Shown one piece after another: positions 37,003 through 45,750 of a DNA stretch of 64,000 bases; the first letter of the stretch is position 1; each line of letters opens with the position of its first letter. The stretch lies in the NCBI GenBank assembly GCA_963749825.1, contig CAVVOI010000012.1, positions 992,001-1,056,000 of the forward strand, given 5' to 3'. The notes below the pieces were generated by a model. That model did no database searches, had not been told where the DNA came from, and saw only the letters and a list, made by a program, of their open reading frames with translations. The position numbers and the translations under genes were made by a program. The stretch is from UBA11865 sp963749825. Its GTDB lineage: Bacteria > Chloroflexota > Anaerolineae > Promineifilales > Promineifilaceae.

Positions 37003-37950
37003 TTGGCTAATAGACACTTATTGATTTTTTTCCTGGATGGTGTTGGGCTGGGTGATCCCGATCCAGAAACCAATCCGTTTCTTAAAGCCAGGTTACCAGG
37101 TTTGAACCGATTATTAGGCAAGAATTGGTTTCTTCGGCCCGAGGCGTCGACCGACCAGGTTGGCCGGATTTCAACCCAATGGGCAAGTCTGGTTTCAACG
37201 GATGCCAATATGGATATGCCCGGCCGGCCACAGAGCGCAACAGGCCAGGCGACCATTCTCACAGGTCTCAATGTGCCAGAGTTGATCGGCGAGCATTACG
37301 GTCCAAAACCAAACCAGGCCGTGGCCGGCATCATTCGCCAGAACAACTTGTTCCAGGAAGTAGTAACCACTGGTAAAACGGCTGCTTTGATCACGCCATA
37401 TCCCCAGGGATATTTTGATGCCATCGACAGCGGCCGGCGCCTTTTCTCGTCAGTCCCCCTTGCGGCAACCAGCGCAGGTCTTCCGCTCATGACGGCCGAC
37501 GACCTGCGCGCCGGCCGAGCTGTAAGCCCGGGATTTACCGGGCAAGGATGGCACGATTTTCTAGGATATGCGGATATTCCAATCCTCAGCCTGGAAGATG
37601 CGGGCCGGCAAATTGCGGCGATCGCCCAAAGTTACGATTTTTCATTTTTTGAGCATTGGCCTAGCGACCGCAGCGGCCATCGCGGCCCAATAGATCAAGC
37701 TGTATCTCACCTGGAAATGATCGACCAGGTGTTAGTCGGGCTGTTCGAAGACTGGGATGTGGAAAACGATCTACTGATCATCACCAGCGACCATGGTAAT
37801 ATTGAGGAAAAGAACCACCGTCAGCATAGCCGCAACCCTGTGCCTACCATATTGTTCGGTTGCAACCATACGACTTATTCAGCATGGATCTCTGATTTAG
37901 CTGATATTGCCGGAGTTGTGCGAGACTTTTTAGAATTAGATATAGCGTAA
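37003..37950 (+). CDS. Alkaline-phosphatase-superfamily metalloenzyme
   Basis: A 315-aa protein starting at TTG 37003. LLIFFLDGVGLGDPD (about 6-20) holds the first metal Asp, TSDHGNIEEKNHRQHSRNPVPTILFG (about 262-287) the Asp-His and His ligands, and SVGHRGP-like SDRSGHRGPIDQAV (about 224) the third site. The layout resembles phosphoglycerate mutase/phosphopentomutase-like members with a missing or short cap. The substrate is unknown. AAAGGAATTA precedes the start. Confidence 0.8.
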   Translation: MANRHLLIFFLDGVGLGDPDPETNPFLKARLPGLNRLLGKNWFLRPEASTDQVGRISTQWASLVSTDANMDMPGRPQSATGQATILTGLNVPELIGEHYGPKPNQAVAGIIRQNNLFQEVVTTGKTAALITPYPQGYFDAIDSGRRLFSSVPLAATSAGLPLMTADDLRAGRAVSPGFTGQGWHDFLGYADIPILSLEDAGRQIAAIAQSYDFSFFEHWPSDRSGHRGPIDQAVSHLEMIDQVLVGLFEDWDVENDLLIITSDHGNIEEKNHRQHSRNPVPTILFGCNHTTYSAWISDLADIAGVVRDFLELDIA

Positions 37951-38012
37951 GAATAGCCAAGTATTATGCAAGTGTAGCATTTAGGTACTCGGCGACTCTC
38001 TAAGAGGACAAT

Positions 38013-38513
38013 ATGTCAATTTCATCTACTGCATATCGAGATGGTCTGCGACATTTTCCATCTGGCGTAACCATCGTCACGATCAAGAGTGGCGAGGTTA
38101 TCCATGGCTTAACTGTTTCGGCCTTCGCCTCAATTTCGCCCAGTCCTCCTCTCATTATGATCGCCATCGACCAGCGTCACAACGCCTCTCCATTATTAGA
38201 AAAAGAAGGCGCTTGTTTCGCAGTCAACATCCTACACCGTGATCAACAAGAATTATCCAACCGATTCGCCTGGACAAAAGATGAAGACCGTTTTGCCATC
38301 GGGCAATGGGGAATAGCCGTCACCGGCGCGCCGGTACTTGAAAACGCCCTGGCCTGGTTGGATTGCACCATTCACTCAAGCTACGAGACCGGTACTCACA
38401 CGATCTATGTTGGCGAGGTTCAGGCTAGCCAGACTCCCCGTCCAGATGGCGAACCGCTTGTTTATTGGAATCGTGGCTACCGTCATTTAGATCTAAAAAA
38501 TGCGGCTGATTAA
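38013..38513 (+). CDS. Flavin reductase family protein
   Basis: A 166-aa FMN-binding split-barrel protein. FRHFPSGVTIVTIKSG-type wording (about 8-22), GLTVSAFASISPSPPLIMIAID (about 29-50) and FAVNILHRDQQELSNRFA (about 70-87) are the flavin reductase signature. Such proteins supply reduced FMN to monooxygenases. No partner oxygenase is adjacent. AGAGGACAAT lies before the ATG. Confidence 0.93.
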   Translation: MSISSTAYRDGLRHFPSGVTIVTIKSGEVIHGLTVSAFASISPSPPLIMIAIDQRHNASPLLEKEGACFAVNILHRDQQELSNRFAWTKDEDRFAIGQWGIAVTGAPVLENALAWLDCTIHSSYETGTHTIYVGEVQASQTPRPDGEPLVYWNRGYRHLDLKNAAD

Positions 38514-38540
38514 GATGATTTAACCAAATCTGCCAATCAT

Positions 38541-39956
38541 CTAAGGACGCCAGCGCTCATATTGTTCGGGTGAATCCAGATCTTGAATAATAGCTGCTGA
38601 ATTCACTTCAATATAATGAACATCTGCTGGATGGCGACGTAAAAGCTCTCGAGGCGCTGAACCAGGAGGCAGATTGAGAAGCTCCTCAAAATAGTCGGCA
38701 TCGATTAAGACCGGATTGCCACGACTTCCCTTATAAGAAGGGGCCACGATTTTACCTTTTCCCTGCCAGTAAGCGATCAAGATTTGATCGATGACTTCGT
38801 GCCCAACCCGGGGCTGATCGGCGAGCACGACCAATATTCCTGAACATTTCCTAGGCAACTGGAGGATCGCGGTTTGTAGAGATGACAGCATTTCACCGGC
38901 CGCGTAATTGGGATTATGGATGGTAGGAACGTTAACGACCACAGCGATAGATGTAACAGCCTCAGCCAGATGGCCGGTTACAACCAATATATCGTTTACA
39001 GAAGAGGCAATGAGATTGTCTAGTACCTGTCCCAAAACTGTCGTCTGGCCCCACGGCAGTAACTGTTTTGTTTTACCCATTCGTCGCGACTCGCCGGCCG
39101 CCAGGACTATGGCCGTGACCCGTCGGTGAACCTCAATAACTGGATTGTCCTGTCGCATGGCCCCGATGACGACTTGCTTTATCCTATCTTCCAAGAGAAT
39201 CCTAGAGGCAAGCAGGCGGGCAGTACGTAGTTGATCCTCTGTTTCCACCTTATTGATGAGGGGAATAACCAGTGCCCCAGTTGGCACAGACTTTAAACCC
39301 CCTTCCCCATGGGTGATTAACCTGGCCAAACCTTCTATGGTCATTGCTTGATCAGCGCCAAGGCCCGTCAAGACTGCTACGCGCTCCGGCCGGTGTGCGA
39401 TATCGCTTATTTTACCGCCTACCGCTTCAATACCGGCGACGGGAATGACGTGCGTGGCTTCAGGCGGTATGACCGGTTCGTGACTCGCTGGCGCCTTACA
39501 AGGTCGCATTCGAGAACCATCCGCTTCGACAATGACAGTGTCGACATCTGATCTGGCCAACAATCGGCCGGGGATATGATCTGCCACTCCTAGGGCTTTG
39601 TCGCCCATAATATCGGCCACGACAAGGCATTGGTTGTAACGATCTAAGACTGAACCAAGCTCCTCCAAGGGTAACAAGTCGATCCCTGTACTCTCGTCCC
39701 GAAGTTGTTTTCTTGTTTTGTGCTTTTCTCCTGCTCCTTCACTTGTATTCACGGCCTTTGTCGTGCATACCGCTTGCGCTAATTTCATCTGAGCGGAAAA
39801 TATGCGGGTCGTCGTCGTCAGCACGATCCGGCCCGAAAGACCCCTTGAGAGTGCGAACATCAGGCTGGATTTCCCGCCGCCGCCGACGATGGCTACCAGG
39901 TTTCCTGATGGCCGGAGATTGAATGCAGTTGGCATCCGGGCTGCGTAAGAGTCCAT
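38541..39956 (-). CDS. Fused YqeC-like / MocA-like molybdenum hydroxylase maturation protein
   Basis: A 471-aa fusion. The ATG at 39956 was chosen because GAGG lies 6 nt before it. The N-terminal ~245 residues are YqeC-like (LVAIVGGGGKSSLMFALSR, LTTTTRIF ... VIVEADGSRMRPCKAPASHEPVIPPEATHVIPVAGI), with a P-loop-like GGGGKSS. From about 270 it is a MobA/MocA-like nucleotidyltransferase (TAIVLAAGESRRMGKTKQLLPWG, VLADQPRVGHEVIDQI, GNPVLIDADYFEELLNLPPGSAPRELL). MocA transfers CMP to molybdopterin for hydroxylases; YqeC accompanies selenium-dependent ones. The fusion joins two steps of one pathway. Confidence 0.9.
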   Translation of the reverse strand: MDSYAARMPTAFNLRPSGNLVAIVGGGGKSSLMFALSRGLSGRIVLTTTTRIFSAQMKLAQAVCTTKAVNTSEGAGEKHKTRKQLRDESTGIDLLPLEELGSVLDRYNQCLVVADIMGDKALGVADHIPGRLLARSDVDTVIVEADGSRMRPCKAPASHEPVIPPEATHVIPVAGIEAVGGKISDIAHRPERVAVLTGLGADQAMTIEGLARLITHGEGGLKSVPTGALVIPLINKVETEDQLRTARLLASRILLEDRIKQVVIGAMRQDNPVIEVHRRVTAIVLAAGESRRMGKTKQLLPWGQTTVLGQVLDNLIASSVNDILVVTGHLAEAVTSIAVVVNVPTIHNPNYAAGEMLSSLQTAILQLPRKCSGILVVLADQPRVGHEVIDQILIAYWQGKGKIVAPSYKGSRGNPVLIDADYFEELLNLPPGSAPRELLRRHPADVHYIEVNSAAIIQDLDSPEQYERWRP

Positions 39957-39990
39957 ACTTAACCTCATTACAAACTGTTGCCTGGAGTGG

Positions 39991-40899
39991 TCACTCGTTA
40001 TCCACGCCAGATTTTTTGATCCACGTCAGGATTGCTTCCAGGACACCTCCACCAATCGCCAGCGATTTATCGGAAATAGAGAAGCAGGACGAGACGTCAG
40101 CTCTGGCATCCACATCGCCGATTTTAAGTCCGCTCGGTACTTGAAAACCAGGTGATATAAGGCCGCGTATGTATCCATCAAAAGGCGCAACGATCGCTCG
40201 ACCAGCGACTGAACCTATAGTTTCACCAATCTGGACCCGGTCACCTATCTCTTTTTGCCAGCTTACTACACCATCCACAGGAGCTCTTAAGACACGTTCC
40301 GCACCTTTGCCGGCGATTTTCCCCGGATAACCAGTATCTGGCAAAGCACTCCCATCCCAGATAACCCTTCCTAGCCGGTGGCCGCGCATGGTCTCGATTA
40401 CGGCGTGACAATCGACGCCGGCTGCAAATCCAGGGCCTAAACCAATGACGAGCCCGGCTTGATCTATTCGGGTATCAATATTGCGCTTTGCGATACGCGC
40501 ATCGATCAGGATTGGAGCGATACGCGCGGACAAATAGTTGACCTCGTCTGTAGTTTGATTCGGCTGATTCCCTTCGACACCGGACAGGTTACGTCCAACC
40601 ATTTCCAAATAGCCTTCAGGTAGTTCCGGCGCTACCAGGATAGGAACAAAGCCCGCATACGCACCTTCATAAGCTTCGGCGAGGCTAGTTACGCGCCGGC
40701 CAATCATCGCCTCGATAGCAACTTCGCCATCTAAGACTGCCGAAGCGAGAGCAACCTGACGCCGTACAACGAGCGGTCGGGGAAGTTCAAACGCCATGAT
40801 AGGAAAACCAGCCTGATAAAGCCGGTAAGCAACGCCGGTCGCCAAATCGCCTGCGCCCCGCAGAATAATTGGATAATCAACAAATAGTTTCGAGACCAT
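39991..40899 (-). CDS. yqeB: YqeB-like selenium-dependent molybdenum hydroxylase accessory protein
   Basis: A 302-aa protein with a Rossmann-like start (IILRGAGDLATGVAYRLYQAGFPIMAFELPRPLVVRRQVAL ASAVLDGEVAIEAMIGRRV) and the typical VIGLGPGFAAGVDCHAVIETMRGHRLGRVIWDGSALPDTG. The C-terminal biotinyl-like segment (APVDGVVSWQKEIGDRVQIGETIG, about 205-240) is also usual for the family. It belongs with yqeC/mocA, 34 nt downstream of it in the same direction. A selenium-dependent partner enzyme and selD are not seen. Confidence 0.9.
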   Translation of the reverse strand: MVSKLFVDYPIILRGAGDLATGVAYRLYQAGFPIMAFELPRPLVVRRQVALASAVLDGEVAIEAMIGRRVTSLAEAYEGAYAGFVPILVAPELPEGYLEMVGRNLSGVEGNQPNQTTDEVNYLSARIAPILIDARIAKRNIDTRIDQAGLVIGLGPGFAAGVDCHAVIETMRGHRLGRVIWDGSALPDTGYPGKIAGKGAERVLRAPVDGVVSWQKEIGDRVQIGETIGSVAGRAIVAPFDGYIRGLISPGFQVPSGLKIGDVDARADVSSCFSISDKSLAIGGGVLEAILTWIKKSGVDNE

Positions 40900-41064
40900 T
40901 CACGTTCACCGTTATATCCAGGGCAAAATCGCCAGTCCAATCAAAACTGATTCAGACTGAGGGAGTAATGGTATTCCTTATCGTATGTTAAATGCCGACC
41001 GAGTTAAGAGCAAGGAAACGGAGAAATGAGTTGCCTCATCAGGCGAAATAGTGAGATTATTTCC

Positions 41065-41093
41065 TTGTGAAATTTTTAACAATATGCTAGAAT
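41065..41093 (+). promoter_or_regulatory. Promoter of the LysR gene
   Basis: TTGTGA (41065-41070) and TAGAAT (41088-41093), spaced by 17 nt, with an extended TGC before the -10. Transcription would begin near 41100, giving a ~230-nt leader that contains the palindrome at 41127-41141. The rest of the 40900-41328 gap shows nothing else. Confidence 0.6.
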
Positions 41094-41126
41094 TATAAGT
41101 AACAGATGGGATAAAGTCAGGCATTG

Positions 41127-41168
41127 ATAAGTGTCACTTATAGGCATCGCTTTTATCTGTCTATAAGT
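41127..41168. promoter_or_regulatory. Palindromic operator candidate with repeated half-sites
   Basis: ATAAGTGTCACTTAT (41127-41141) is a perfect 7+1+7 palindrome. Further half-sites TATAAGT occur at 41094-41100 and 41162-41168, the latter in inverted orientation to ACTTATA at 41136-41142 (19-nt gap). The cluster sits between the promoter and the LysR start, and between divergent yqeB and lysR genes, where a LysR-type regulator usually binds. Confidence 0.55.
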
Positions 41169-41328
41169 AATTATTATTGATAGCCCTGGTCCATTAGATT
41201 CAAGTATTGTTTCTTTCAATAACAATGGTCATTGAGCCAAATCAGAATGATGGATGATCTATCGACAAGATTGAGTTGACTTCATTCTAAGTTTTTGTGA
41301 GCTACATCCTTATCGTAAGGAGGATATT

Positions 41329-42291
41329 GTGTTAGACGCCCACCAGTTAAACGTTTTCCTGACTGCATCAGAGACTCTAAATTTCACTGCCGCCGCCCGG
41401 CAGCTACACATGACACAACCCAGCGTTAGCCAGCACATACAGGCCCTTGAACAACATTTCCAGAGCGAGTTGTTCATACGGAAAGGTCGCCAAATGGTAC
41501 TGACCGATGCCGGTGAAGCATTGGTGCCACTGGCTCGCCGTCTCGTCGACTGGTCCGTTCGAATCGATGAAACGATGGAATCGTTACGGGGTGAAGTATA
41601 CGGTCATCTAAAGGTCGGCTGCAGCACAACCTCAGGAAAATATGTCTTGCCATTCCTGTTAACTAGTTTCATGCAAAAACATCCCCAAGTGACGGCTACG
41701 TGCCAGGTTACACCGCGCCGTCAAGCAGTTGAGGATCTTTGTGATGGCTTGATTCACCTAGCCCTGGCAAGCCCCCGTGAATTCTGCAGCACAGTGGAAT
41801 TTCGTAAATTCATCTCTGATCCAATCCAACTCATCGCCCCATTAGATCATCCTTGGGCCAAACGCGAATATATTGAACCAGAGGAGTTGCTGGAAGCTGA
41901 ATTCATCATGCGTGAAGAGGGATCGGGCACATATGAAGTAGCCGGCCGCGGTCTGGAAGAGATTGGCGTGCCAGTTGACCAACTTTATACGATATTGACT
42001 CTCGGCAACTCCGAGGCGATCGCCCTCGCCGTTGAAGAAGGTTTGGGGGTGGGATTTGTATCTCGAATTGTGGTGACTCGGTTAGCAAGTGGCCGGGTAG
42101 CAACGGTGAGAGTCGCCGGACTGGAAATGAAACAAGATGTTTATATCGGTCGGAATAACAATCTGCCGGGAACAACCGCTCAGAATGCTTTCTGGAGTTT
42201 CGTCACTGATCCTTCCAATCCTATCCTTCTGCAGCTAGCCCAGTATGGTTTCGAGTACGCTTTTCCCGATCTCGCAAATATCGAACTCTAA
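41329..42291 (+). CDS. LysR-family transcriptional regulator
   Basis: A 320-aa protein starting at GTG 41329 with AAGGAGG 7-8 nt before it. The N-terminal winged helix is LNVFLTASETLNFTAAARQLHMTQPSVSQHIQALEQHF (about 6-43). The effector domain starts at about 92 (GHLKVGCSTTSGKYVLPFLLTSFMQKHPQV). The effector wording resembles CysB/CbbR-like subgroups. It is divergent from the molybdenum hydroxylase maturation genes, so it may control them. Confidence 0.95.
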   Translation: MLDAHQLNVFLTASETLNFTAAARQLHMTQPSVSQHIQALEQHFQSELFIRKGRQMVLTDAGEALVPLARRLVDWSVRIDETMESLRGEVYGHLKVGCSTTSGKYVLPFLLTSFMQKHPQVTATCQVTPRRQAVEDLCDGLIHLALASPREFCSTVEFRKFISDPIQLIAPLDHPWAKREYIEPEELLEAEFIMREEGSGTYEVAGRGLEEIGVPVDQLYTILTLGNSEAIALAVEEGLGVGFVSRIVVTRLASGRVATVRVAGLEMKQDVYIGRNNNLPGTTAQNAFWSFVTDPSNPILLQLAQYGFEYAFPDLANIEL

Positions 42292-42614
42292 GGCGACAAT
42301 TTTCCGATCAACTGGGAAAACCTAAGAATAACCCTCTCGACTGTATGTAGGATTATGCCTCCCTTCGTTGGCGGTTTGTTTAGGCTATGAAATTGCTGTT
42401 GTTAGCTGGAAAAAGTGGTGACCGGCACCTGAGGTGGCTGAGACGGAACCTTGGATGAATGAGAACGAGCAGTTCTCAAAGATTGGCACCGGTCACCGGG
42501 AAAATACGAGTTGATGGATAGTAAGAATTCCTTTCCTGATTGAATTCCGTTATCTAGATATCGTCACCTGATCCGTAATTAGAGTCATGGACTGCCTACA
42601 ACCAAACAATAGCC
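42292..42614. other. Intergenic region with a long-range stem
   Basis: A 323-nt gap between convergent genes. GGTGACCGGCACC (42417-42429) and GGCACCGGTCACC (42485-42497) can pair with two mismatches, enclosing a 6-bp hairpin GAGAAC/GTTCTC (42461-42477). On the minus strand the outer stem is followed by CTTTTTCC, so it may serve as a 3' end for the 42615-42974 gene. Nothing else is recognised here. Confidence 0.4.
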
Positions 42615-42974
42615 TCAATCAGTATAGCTGTAAACTTCGTAATAATCCGGATCTCGAGCCAGGGCCGTTGGCGTTCCTGGGCGTACTTTCGCGGATGGGC
42701 TGGCCAGAGCATAAGCGATGATGCCCATGAATTGCAGGAAAAATACCAGCAGAAGGGCTAATGCAACTCGAATGACACCTTCACTAACCGTATCGGGGAT
42801 GAATAGCTCCTTGTAAAAGAAATTTACGCTCAAAATTTCAGCCGAAAAGAGATAACTTGTTCCCAAGTAAGCAACAACAAAGCCAATTACAAAGGCCAAG
42901 ATGGCCAAAGTTGTCTTATTGGCCAATCCTTGGCGCTTCGATAACTCGGCCTGTCTCTTCATATCTATACGCAT
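42615..42974 (-). CDS. 2-TM membrane protein, tandem paralogue A
   Basis: A 119-aa protein with two membrane segments (about 22-44 and 70-92) separated by a short outside loop (FFYKELFIPDTVSEGVI). It begins MRIDMKRQAELSKRQGLANKT and ends with the cytosolic YALASPSAKVRPGTPTALARDPDYYEVY. It shares start, loop and SPSAK-x-(R/K)PGTP motif with the gene at 43236-43595, about 260 nt upstream, so the pair arose by duplication. No named family recognised. Confidence 0.75.
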   Translation of the reverse strand: MRIDMKRQAELSKRQGLANKTTLAILAFVIGFVVAYLGTSYLFSAEILSVNFFYKELFIPDTVSEGVIRVALALLLVFFLQFMGIIAYALASPSAKVRPGTPTALARDPDYYEVYSYTD

Positions 42975-43235
42975 CTGATTTCCCTCCGCTCCATTTTTGG
43001 AACTATCTGATTGCCCAATCGTTTACCCAAAGTTCATCTTGAGTTAACTTTACAGAGATGGCACCAAGCGCCATGATTCAGAAATAGTCCGAAAGTAATG
43101 GCCAAGAACCGTTCAGCCGTCAAGCAAGCTAAGCGGTGGAAAAGCAGGGGAAAGGAAATTCTTTAAACTAGGTGCAAATATGATCGGCTCACCCCAAAAT
43201 TAAATCCAATCACGGTTTACATAGAAATGGTCATT

Positions 43236-43595
43236 TTAATGATAGTCAAATTTTTTATCATCCGGATCGGGATCGCTAGAGTACATACTAGGTGTACCGG
43301 GTTTACGTTTGGCGCTTGGGCTGACCAGACTATAGCCAATTAGAACGAAGAAATTGATGATGATCACGATCACCAGCACTGAACCGGCAATTATCCAACC
43401 TTCACTGACCCAGTAAGGTATATGAAGTTGACCGTAAAAAAAACCGAGGCGCAATCTTTCTGTTTCGAAAAGCCAGCTGACGAAAAGATAGGCTCCGCCT
43501 ATGCAGATTCCCAACCAGATGACCGCCGCAACCGTCCTAGCCGTCAAGCCTTTTCTTCTATTGAGTTCTCGCTCACGTTTCGCATCCAGACGCAT
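43236..43595 (-). CDS. 2-TM membrane protein, tandem paralogue B
   Basis: A 119-aa paralogue of the previous gene: MRLDAKRERELNRRKGLTARTVAAVIW, an outside loop FFYGQLHIPYWVSEGWI, and YSLVSPSAKRKPGTPSMYSSDPDPDD. Two membrane segments at about 21-43 and 68-91. The conserved SPSAKxKPGTP end could bind a partner. It is in the same direction as XdhC downstream genes, although the 76-nt gap and its own ribosome site make separate translation likely. Confidence 0.75.
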   Translation of the reverse strand: MRLDAKRERELNRRKGLTARTVAAVIWLGICIGGAYLFVSWLFETERLRLGFFYGQLHIPYWVSEGWIIAGSVLVIVIIINFFVLIGYSLVSPSAKRKPGTPSMYSSDPDPDDKKFDYH

Positions 43596-43671
43596 GATTC
43601 AGTTCTCCATATTAATTCGAGTATACCCAGCGGATTCGGCCCATTACTAACCATCTTGCAAGCGACAATGT

Positions 43672-44484
43672 CTAACCTGCCATTCTCTCTCCACTTCCAT
43701 CTTGGCGTAACATGATTATTTCAGCCAAGATACTGACCGCGATTTCTTCAGGTGTTTCGGCATTAATCTCCAGACCTATTGGTGAGTGAATTCGTTGCAT
43801 TTGTTCCAGGCCAAGGCCATCTTCTCGCAACAAGCGTTTTGTCTCTTCCCAGCGCCGGCGGCTGCCGATGACGCCAATATAAGGCGAAGGTGTTTCGATT
43901 AACTTAGGCATTATCTCCCGGTCGACCATAACATTTCGGGTCACGGACACGATGTAGGTATTGCTGGTCACAGAAAAATGTTTCAGTGCCTGCTCAATCG
44001 GGCCAGCCACGTAGATATCCGCTCCAGGTACTAACTGGGGATCGACTAATTCTTCCCGGTCGTCATTGGCGATCACGAAAAAACCCAACCAACTGGCCAG
44101 GTGCACGACAGCCCGGCCGACATGCCCACAGCCTATAACCAATATGGCGGCTGGTGACAAATACGGTTCGATAAATACCTCAACCTCGCCACCACAAATA
44201 CCGGGATCGCCCTTCGTAGTATCAACTAAGCTATAGGGAACGGTTACCGTCTGCCCTTTAGATAAGGCCTGGAGCGCTTCCTTGACCACTCGCGCTTCCA
44301 TCTCCCCACCACCGATGGTGCCACTGGTCCGGCCGTCGCGATAGATGAGCATTTTACTACCGGCATGGCGCGGAACTGAGCCACGCGCCTTGACAATAGT
44401 TGCCAAGGCGACAGGTTCGCCTTCTTTTCTGGTGGCTAATAATTCCGAGAGCAGGCCACTATCTTGATCCAGTCTAGACATCAT
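43672..44484 (-). CDS. xdhC: XdhC/CoxI-family maturation factor
   Basis: A 270-aa protein. The ATG at 44484 was chosen since it overlaps the upstream stop (ATGA); an earlier in-frame start would lie within the lipoprotein gene. The XdhC N-terminal domain (about 12-90: PVALATIVKARGSVPRHAGSKMLIYRDGRTSGTIGGGEMEARVVKEAL) and the Rossmann C-terminal domain (about 125-260: AILVIGCGHVGRAVVHLASWLGFFVIANDDREE) are intact. XdhC inserts sulfurated molybdenum cofactor into xanthine dehydrogenase-type enzymes. Confidence 0.94.
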   Translation of the reverse strand: MMSRLDQDSGLLSELLATRKEGEPVALATIVKARGSVPRHAGSKMLIYRDGRTSGTIGGGEMEARVVKEALQALSKGQTVTVPYSLVDTTKGDPGICGGEVEVFIEPYLSPAAILVIGCGHVGRAVVHLASWLGFFVIANDDREELVDPQLVPGADIYVAGPIEQALKHFSVTSNTYIVSVTRNVMVDREIMPKLIETPSPYIGVIGSRRRWEETKRLLREDGLGLEQMQRIHSPIGLEINAETPEEIAVSILAEIIMLRQDGSGERMAG

Positions 44485-44897
44485 TGCACCTGTTGCCCAA
44501 CACACCACCCCGCAACCCAACCAAAGCCCACTTCCGGCATCTCGACCAAATAGAAGGGTACTCTAGCGGAGGTTTGATCACTTACTTGAACCACCGGGTG
44601 CATTTCCTGGTGGTCGACATTGACGGCCGTTCCTGCTGGAATGGCCATATTGTGATTTGTAGTTGCCGCCCCGGTCGAATTTAGCAACACTGTCTCGACC
44701 TGTTCACTTAACCCACATTGTGCCCGATCTAGGCATTCCTGGCTGCAAACCAAGACCGCCTGACCACTCAAAGTTTGGTCATTGCCTAACACCAGATTTC
44801 CGTCTGCACCATTTCCTCCCCCACCACAGGAAGCAATAAGAAAAGATAAGACGATGAATAGGGCGCTGATAATTTTTCGCCTGTGACTATATGCCAT
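44481..44897 (-). CDS. Small lipoprotein with SH3-like C-terminus
   Basis: A 138-aa protein. The ATG at 44897 has GAGG 5 nt before it; the longer frame to 44930 lacks this. The signal peptide and lipobox LIASC (about 22-26) are clear, so it is lipid-anchored. A stretch with four Cys (VCSQECLDRAQC and GWCV) and an SH3-like end (IPAGTAVNVDHQE ... FYLVEMPEVGFGWVAGWCV) follow. It overlaps xdhC by 4 nt; a functional link is not obvious. Confidence 0.72.
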   Translation of the reverse strand: MAYSHRRKIISALFIVLSFLIASCGGGGNGADGNLVLGNDQTLSGQAVLVCSQECLDRAQCGLSEQVETVLLNSTGAATTNHNMAIPAGTAVNVDHQEMHPVVQVSDQTSARVPFYLVEMPEVGFGWVAGWCVGQQVQ

Positions 44898-44978
44898 GGT
44901 TGCCTCAGCGAGCGACATGTACTTAATCAAATTACTTGGTACCTATGAATATGATTGTAAACGCCTTTGAGACCAAGC

Positions 44979-45437
44979 TCAAGGATCGACTCGCCAGCCG
45001 AGCCCCTCGAGGTCAGCGTCGATCAACATTTCTACCGGAACATCCGCCAGGGTCATTGCCGATTCGGCCGCTAGAACCCCATCGGGTAGATATATTTCAC
45101 CAACTGCCTCGCCAAGCCGGCCCCTCAGCCTGGTTATGCGGCCCACTATGCGTAATGGCGTCTCAGTTGGCACGGGCTGACGATACTTCACTTCTAACTT
45201 AACCGACATCATGAAGTGATGGTGGTCGGTTATCATGGCCACTCGGCCTACGACTTCATCCAGCATCGCAGCGATAACTCCACCATGAACGACGCCTGGA
45301 TAACCTTGATATACTTCCGGTACAGAATAATTCGAATAGACTTCGTTACTTCCATCATCATAAAACGTCATGTACAGACCGCGAGGGTTTTTCCGGCCGC
45401 ATACAAAACAATGGTCAGAGTTGGGTTGTTTGTTCAT
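44979..45437 (-). CDS. PaaI-type hotdog-fold thioesterase
   Basis: A 152-aa protein. The ATG at 45437 is favoured because the promoter at 45459-45488 would lie inside a longer frame (start at 45479). It begins with HCFVCGRKNPRGLYMTFYDDG and has the active-site region YQGYPGVVHGGVIAAMLDEVVGRVAM (about 39-64), then MMSVKLEVKYRQPVPTETPL. The family hydrolyses acyl-CoA thioesters; the substrate is unknown. The CFVCG start is typical for this subgroup. Confidence 0.88.
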   Translation of the reverse strand: MNKQPNSDHCFVCGRKNPRGLYMTFYDDGSNEVYSNYSVPEVYQGYPGVVHGGVIAAMLDEVVGRVAMITDHHHFMMSVKLEVKYRQPVPTETPLRIVGRITRLRGRLGEAVGEIYLPDGVLAAESAMTLADVPVEMLIDADLEGLGWRVDP

Positions 45438-45458
45438 ACCATTTCGCTCGGATGACTG

Positions 45459-45488
45459 ATTATATAGTACCGTAGCCAAAGCTGTAAA
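45459..45488 (-). promoter_or_regulatory. Promoter of the thioesterase gene
   Basis: TTTACA (45483-45488) and TATAAT (45459-45464) on the minus strand, spaced by 18 nt. The start is near 45452, giving a short ~15-nt leader. It supports the shorter start at 45437. In the same gap on the plus strand, TGGTATAGT (45658-45666) is an extended -10 candidate for the protease gene; nothing else is seen between 45489 and 45750. Confidence 0.6.
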
Positions 45489-45750
45489 TCCGCGATAGGT
45501 CCTAGAATCACTTCACAGATAGTTTATTCAGAAACTGGACCAATCTTAGGGTTTTTGCACCATTTACCCTTGGTTCTAGCCTTGGGCCATGATGGCATAG
45601 TAGGAAAAGTTCCTCATCCAAGACCTAACTTCTGCTAACATACTTCATAGATTTTCTTGGTATAGTATATTGTAGTGGGCGACCATAAGCCTTGAAATAC
45701 TTCTGGATCGAGCGGTTGACCCATCATGACAAGAGGCCACAGATTTAATT

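Noticed and set aside
42417..42497. TPP-riboswitch-like words (CTGAGA, then AACCTTGGAT)
   Set aside because: The order and spacing do not fit the conserved TPP core, and no thiamine gene lies downstream.
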